From Prosopis cineraria (taxonomy: Eukaryota; Streptophyta; Magnoliopsida; Fabales; Fabaceae), in contig NW_026555341.1 of the NCBI RefSeq assembly GCF_029017545.1, positions 19,840,001 through 19,904,000 on the forward strand: a DNA stretch of 64,000 nucleotides, written 5' to 3'. The position numbers and the translations under genes are program-made. Of this stretch, positions 58,770 to 64,000 are shown one piece after another; within the stretch, counting starts at the first letter, position 1, and each line of letters starts with the position of its first letter. The notes beneath the pieces were generated by a model that ran no database searches, was not told the origin of the DNA, and saw only the letters and a program-made list of their open reading frames with translations.

Positions 58770-59128
58770 CAAGCCCTGTAATGGCAAGGACTCTAAAGCC
58801 CAATAATGACTAACATCCTTTTCAAGCCCTGTAATGGCAAGGACTCCAAAGCCTAATAATGACTAACATCCTTTTCAAACCCTGTAATGGAAGGCACCCT
58901 AAAGCCCAATAACTACTGGAACCCCTTATAGCCCTGTAATGATAAGCACATTAAAGCCTAGTAACAGCTAGCACCCTTTTTTGAGGCCTGTAATGGTAAG
59001 CACTCTAAAGCCCAGTAACGACCGACACTTTTTTCAAGCCCTATAATGGCAGGCATCCCAAAGCCTAGTAAGGTTGGAACCCCTTATCAAGCCCTGTAAT
59101 GGCAGGCATCCTTTAAAACTTGTGATAG
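58770..59128. repeat. 53-bp minisatellite, about 6.7 units
   Basis: Units start CAAGCCCTGTAATGGCAAGG and continue with ACTCTAAAGCCCAATAATGA and CTAACATCCTTTT. Units 1 and 2 (58770 and 58823) differ at two places, later units are more diverged, and the last is partial. It lies 260 bp before the second Tat-like LTR. Confidence 0.9.
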
Positions 59129-59387
59129 TAGGTGTGTCACTCGCATGTGACTATCAATCATGCTAGCACATTTTTTATGTTTTTCCTTCAGCCTTCTCCC
59201 CTAAGATCCACTAAAGAAGGGCATGGACAATATATTTTCTTCAAACTCCTTAATTTCAAGGAGTGTCATTACATTTTCAAATTCTCCTTGTGTTTTTGGT
59301 TAGACAAAATACATGTTCTTATCTTTACTTGATTCTTAGGTGAGAAATTCACTATTATCACCTATGAAACAAGTAAGGCGGAGCAAT

Positions 59388-59978
59388 TGTGAACACCCCA
59401 TTTTGTCCCGACCCTCACAAAAAAATGAACAAAAAATAATTGAGAACTAATAAAAAACAAAATGAAAATTAATAAATGAAAAAAAAATCAAATGAAAAAA
59501 TCCCCAAATTTGTACTTTAATGTGAGTCTTCAATAAGGAAATAAAATCTAGATCCAATCCCCAAAATTGTGCCTTGATTTAAAATGGTGAAAGTCAAATA
59601 AAATTAATCACAAATTGTGATTTGATGTGATTCTACTATTAAAGATGGAAGCCCTGTTTATCATCTATAAAAGGGTAAAGATCAAGGTGAAAAAGGGGGC
59701 AAAAAAAAAGGAGCCTGAGAGAGTTTGTTGAAAAGGTAGATAATGATCATTTGTTCTCTTATATCACTACCACTCATTATAATATAGGGTTAGGAAAAGG
59801 TAGAGATGCCCTAGATAGGATAATACCAATTTCTCATTATTCTATAATACCCTGAGCAAAGCCAATCCTCTCATTGGGGATCACATACATGATCTTTAAA
59901 AATGTTGAAGGCTGAAGGGTATAGGATTAGTACTGATTTAGATGGTCCTTTTGATTTTCATTTTCCCTCTTTAAAAGT

Positions 59979-60009
<31 letters not shown>

Positions 60010-61337
60010 TCTTGTAAGTGCCTTGGGTCTTATTCCCTTTCTTCTCTTCATGACTCACTCGTTCTTTAGTTTGTTTTCTTTTACTTTTTTTTTCTTTTCC
60101 TTCCCCACCTTAATCTAAATCTGATTTCACCAAAGTGTAACAATCATTTTTTTTGTCTTGTGTGTCCTAAACGTGCAGCCTCTCTTTCTATTTGTATATA
60201 TTTATGTGTGTTTTTCATTCCTCTCTCCTTTTGGCTTTAATTTAATATTGCCTCCTTTAATTTCATTTCTTTTTTTGTTCTTGTTTTTTTCTTTATTTTT
60301 CATTCAGCCTCTCAATCAGCTTTCACCACAAATATTGATTTTCTTTTTTTTCCTACTCCAAGTGTGGCCTTTCATTCATATAGCTAGAAGAAGGAAAAAA
60401 GCATATGTGATTTTGTTCTAACAAGCATACACGAACACATACACTCAAAGCACATGTGTTAGCTAGTTATTTCTTTTGCTTATGAGATGGAGATGATTGG
60501 AATAATGATCTAGGTTACAACAAGGGGTAAAGCTCAAAAGGTTTGATCTCTTTTTTTTTTTTATGAGCCATTTAAATTATTATACCCTTCTCTAGCACAT
60601 ACTACACCATATGATTTGAGAATTTCATGTGTGAGTTTTTTCCTGGTCATATTGTGTGATATTTTTAGAGTCTCTGTAGTAACTAGTCAATTGTTATGTC
60701 GTGGGTGGCAATAGGCTACTGTAGGACACCAATTATGGTGCTTAATTGATTTGTTCAAAAATCATTTTTTTCAAAAAAGGAGAGATTGTTTTTATAGATA
60801 AATTGGTTGGAAAATAATTTTTATGCTGTGTGAGATTTTAAAATCACAATAGGTATAAAATAAATTAATTTCTATATTAGATTTTTAGAGTCTCCATAGG
60901 AATAGTAATCAAATTTGTTTTCCAAAATAAAAATGTTTTATGCTGTGGGAGGTTTTTAAATTCTCTACAAGAAAAAATGTGATTAAGACATCATGTGAGA
61001 TTTTTAGAGTCTCTATAAGAATATTAATCAATTTTGTTTTCCAAGATTAAAGAAAAATCCTTTTTAAAAATATAAAAAGCACTTACTCAACATGAAAATA
61101 TTTTTCTTAAATAAAGTAAAAATATCTTTCTTCTAAAAGTCACCAATAAAGTGACAAGCATTTTCACCCTCAAAATACATGAGCTTTGATCCCTTTAAAG
61201 GTTATGTAGGCCTTAAGGTTTTATCTTAGGTCAAGTCTAACATATAATTAAATAATCTTTTTAATTTACCTTTTTTCATCTTTTGTTTTTTGTTTTTGTT
61301 TTATTAAGGGTAATTAAATTTCATTTAAGGTCATATT
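59388..61337 (+). mobile_element. 3' LTR of Tat-like element, interrupted
   Basis: TGTGAACACCCCATTTTGTCC start. Collinear with 49631 to about 51543 including the sub-repeats (60645-61030). Cut at ATATT (61333-61337) by a family D LTR. A (TG)n microsatellite at 59981-60009 is absent at that length from the first LTR. The ORF 60158-60421 is a pyrimidine-tract artefact. Confidence 0.75.
59981..60009. repeat. (TG)n microsatellite
   Basis: 14 TG units. The first Tat-like LTR has only GTGTGTGT at the same place (50244-50250). Confidence 0.95.
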
Positions 61338-61763
61338 TGTAACATCTTAAATTTTACTGCTTAGATTATTAAGGAATTAGTCAAGTTTAGTTATGATAAT
61401 TGAGTGATATGATGTGGTATAGGGCCAGAGAAGTCTAATAAATGTATTCGGTTGTGATTTTAGCTATAATTATGTGTCTAAAATGAAGTTGAGCCACACG
61501 GGCATCACAAAAAGGAGAAAAACATGAAGGATTGTCTCTATGCCACATGTTGCAGCATGCAGCACATTTGCCACAGTGCACAAATGACAAACAAAGGAGG
61601 AGGATCTCTCTATGCTATGCACTGTGATGTATACTATACATGCCATGATGCACAGCCAAAACTTTTAATAAACAGACTTGTAAATAGATAGAAAATTTAA
61701 AGGAGAAAAAACAAAGAAATGAAGAGCAAGCTACAATCCTCTATTAGGGTTTTCCACATTGGT
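61338..61763 (+). mobile_element. Family D-like LTR, start only
   Basis: Begins TGTAACATCTTAAATTTT, like the D LTR start at 8677, with its start-proximal palindrome block at 61535-61660 (ATGCCACATGTTGCAGCATG). Interrupted at 61764 by a minus-strand D LTR; the remainder is outside the window. Confidence 0.65.
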
Positions 61764-64000
61764 TGTAAAGTCTGGATTCGATTGCAGAGTCCCATCTCAA
61801 CCCAAGCTTTACCATTCCACATCACATAATCAACCAATACGAAATTAGAATAATAGCTCTTTATTTGTTTTCAAGTCACGAGATGTCGACTTCTTGAAGT
61901 ATATGTTCAAGTAAGAGGGCTAATGGAAATGTAAACACATTTAAATGACTAAAGAAGCCATAACTTCTTAACCTTGAAAAAGGACCATGTGCTCTAATAT
62001 GTAACACATGCGTTGCAGCATGTGGCATAGAACCACATGCTTTATTTCTGATTGCATCATGCACCAGGGCACACTTATCTAAAATTTTTGCTGTCATTTT
62101 GATAGCAAAAATGATAAACTTTTAGTATACTTCATTTTCACATCTGATATTTGATTGGAGTGATTCAAGCGCCCATATAAAGCTTACAATGTATACCAAC
62201 TAATGGAACAAGTTTAGACTTAATCTGATAGTTCTATCTAAAATTAGACACTTGGGTGCAAAAAGTCACTTTTTCTTTTAAGAACTTACACCCTAAGTGC
62301 TCAATTCTTACTCCTAGTCCCATTAGACCACTTTGGGCCTTGGACTAAGTCCAAAAGAACCACTTATACCTAATTAACACCACAATACATATATATCACA
62401 TCAACAGCCCATGTTGGCCTCTCAAAGCCATATTACACAATTGTGTTTTTATATAAGGAAAATACTTATATACACAAAATCACAAATATAACTAGACTTG
62501 TTTCACTTTCAACCTCCGACTCTTACATATAGGGCTTCACCTCACTACATGGTCGGGAATCATAAATGTACTTAACTCTTCCAAATAGGGCTCCACTCAC
62601 TATTTATGTCAAGTTCTTACTATTTGTGTCAAATTCTCATCTCACAGCACAATACACATTTAATTCACATAATCAATCAACAATCAACACATATATACAC
62701 TAGTGGAATAAGTTACACATCATACACTTGTTTGTTTCGCATTTAGGCCTACCCACATACCCTCCACTAGGGCACTTTCAGCATAATGCAACATCATATA
62801 CATATATATAAGTAAGATTCATAATACAATTCCACATACACACATGCATGCTAGTTGGCAACTCAACTTTAACAACACATTATGCATTCATATTTACTCA
62901 ATGGTAGTCATACCACTATCAATCGAGGCTACTATTTTCTTGCTTCATTTCTTGGCCTTCTGGCATGCTCTTCACCTATGTTTAAAAGCAACGAAGTAAG
63001 ACATACGTTCTAGTAACTTGGAGGTAACCCCATTTACCATTTAGCAAGCAAAATTATAGACAAGTAATAAAGTAGCATGTGCAATGATAAAAGCAATAAC
63101 ATATGTATATATAGGAATTCATTCTCATCAATCTCATTATGCTTATGTAATGCATTCCTTGTTCCCCTTGGTAGAGTAATAAGGAATAGGGCCCATCATA
63201 CCACTGCTCAAACTAGGTCATTTTTTTCATATGGGTAGTCTCCTAGGTCCACCATGGCAGAAGCTCTATACTCTAGATCGTTAAGACTTCCTAGCCTTAT
63301 ACAAGGTAGGACCCGACCCCCTACCCTAATCTAGGGTAACCTTGTAGATCATTCAATATTCTAGTTTTGTCATAATGGAGTCAAGCTCTACGCTCTAGAT
63401 CATCAGGATTCTTCTCCTAAGTTCATCCTAGTAAAGTAAAGCTTTATGCTCTAGATCATCAGGACTTCCTAAACCTCCTCTGGCTAGGGACATATTTCCC
63501 CTACCATAATCTAGGTCATATCTTGTGGATACAATGCATGTCAGTGCACGCAGCATTTCAAATTCATTTCAATCAATACTCACACAACCACATGCATATA
63601 TTTTCATAATGCAGCTACTCTATCAGTTCATAATATAATGCACGTAATTATATCAAAATACTTGTAAACAATTTCATAAACAAACAAGTAAAAGGATTAC
63701 TCCAGTTATCTTTAACCCTTGCTACTAAGGGTTACCAATCATACTAAACTCTCAAGGGTGCAGATTCTCATGACCAACTTCACAAGCAATCAATCTACAT
63801 AACGTAATGCCCTGCAGTCAATTTTCATCACATTTTATAGGCATTTATTTGACTAAACTAAATCCCTTAACACATAAAATAGTTTAATTGAACCCTTTTC
63901 AACTCACTTATCTATTATTCATGGTCATTAGCCCAATAGGCTACTCAAATAACCATAACTTCCTAACACATTCACTACCCAAAATCTCCCTATTAACTTA
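61764..64000 (-). mobile_element. Family D LTR, minus strand, incomplete
   Basis: Begins TGTAAAGTCTGGATTCG, the reverse complement of a D LTR end, and is collinear with the reverse complement of 8677-11450: palindrome block at 61990-62070, TCTTCACCT near 62970, sub-repeats at 63230-63480, AGGGTTACC near 63728. It runs off the right edge. Whether it is a solo LTR or part of a full element cannot be told. Confidence 0.75.

Larger units (their letters stand above)
58426..59387 (+). other. 3' untranslated region of Tat-like element with minisatellite
   Basis: No coding domain. Holds a GTC/ATC trinucleotide run (58654-58679) and the 53-bp minisatellite (58770-59128). Just before the LTR is a moderately purine-rich GAAACAAGTAAGGCGGAGCAAT (59366-59387, with the core AAGTAAGGCGGAG), the likely polypurine tract. 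The ORFs at 58484-58806 are shadows of the trinucleotide run. Confidence 0.55.
49631..61337 (+). mobile_element. Tat-like Ty3/gypsy element with replaced coding region
   Basis: Two direct copies of the same LTR (49631-51753 and 59388-61337, the second cut by a D LTR) bracket a PBS, a leader, foreign retroelement sequence and a 3' untranslated region with a minisatellite. Tat-like assignment rests on the TGTAAACACCC/TGTGAACACCCC LTR start, the tRNA-Arg type PBS and the minisatellite before the 3' LTR, all known traits of the Tat/Ogre group. No Tat protein domain remains. The left flank is GTAGC; the right flank is out of the window. Confidence 0.65.

Noticed and set aside
58484..58806. Ser- or Asp-rich ORFs
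   Set aside because: Readings of the GTC/ATC trinucleotide run on both strands, with no supporting codon pattern outside it.
60158..60421. Phe/Leu-rich ORF resembling a transmembrane protein
   Set aside because: Produced by T- and C-rich tracts of the Tat-like LTR; the same region of the other LTR carries a different short ORF.
1..64000. Host protein-coding gene, tRNA, rRNA or miRNA precursor
   Set aside because: No exon series with recognisable protein similarity, no tRNA-like cloverleaf and no rRNA segment was noticed. The inverted D LTR pair and palindrome blocks could fold, but nothing marks them as miRNA genes.

Overview
This window looks like plant (angiosperm, probably eudicot) nuclear heterochromatin. 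It is AT-rich and non-coding and is built almost entirely of decayed LTR retrotransposons of lineages found in plants: Ty3/gypsy Tekay-like chromoviruses, Athila-like and Tat-like elements, and Ty1/copia SIRE-like elements. I found no host gene, no tRNA or rRNA gene and no CRISPR array. Every coding remnant is a pseudogene. The species cannot be named from the sequence alone. Lineage names rest on protein motifs, primer-binding sites and LTR ends recalled from known families, not on a database search.

Layout. Positions 1-7451 are the 5' part of a minus-strand Tekay-like element A (gag, protease, PBS, LTR), with a solo LTR of family B inside it. Positions 7452-8546, 46830-47585 and 49312-49630 are three pieces of one plus-strand SIRE-like copia pol. 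The 38 kb between the first two pieces is one nested stack. Element E (minus, 8547-46829) sits in the copia. P (plus, 14673-43556) sits in E's right LTR. Q (minus, 16056-42872) sits in P. C (minus, 16507-39919) sits in Q's protease. B (plus, 27152-37523) sits in C's 5' LTR. Target-site duplications (TSDs) or continuous host sequence support each step. Extra solo LTRs decorate the stack: family D at 8677, and Athila-like at 21101, 37547 and 44146. A SIRE-like solo LTR with a perfect TSD lies in the copia at 47586-49311.

From 49631 to the right edge the copia reverse transcriptase is broken by a Tat-like element. Its LTR runs 49631-51753, it has a 3' untranslated region with a 53-bp minisatellite, and its second LTR starts at 59388. 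Its coding region has been replaced by the 5' half of an Athila-like element, a family D LTR fragment and a SIRE-like solo LTR. The second Tat LTR is itself broken at 61338 by a plus-strand family D LTR, which a minus-strand D LTR breaks in turn at 61764.

Element B is the best preserved and, by nesting, the youngest of the stack. It has two about 2.76-kb LTRs, a 5-bp CTAAT TSD, a PBS, a polypurine tract, gag, protease, RT, RNase H, integrase and a C-terminal chromodomain-like tail. None of its proteins can be made: pol has about 25 in-frame stops, mostly of the kind left by C-to-T decay of methylated DNA. The most unusual points are the nesting depth, a palindrome-rich block shared by LTRs of different subfamilies, a small segment inverted between the two LTRs of element C, and a solo LTR that exactly replaces the RT catalytic core of C.
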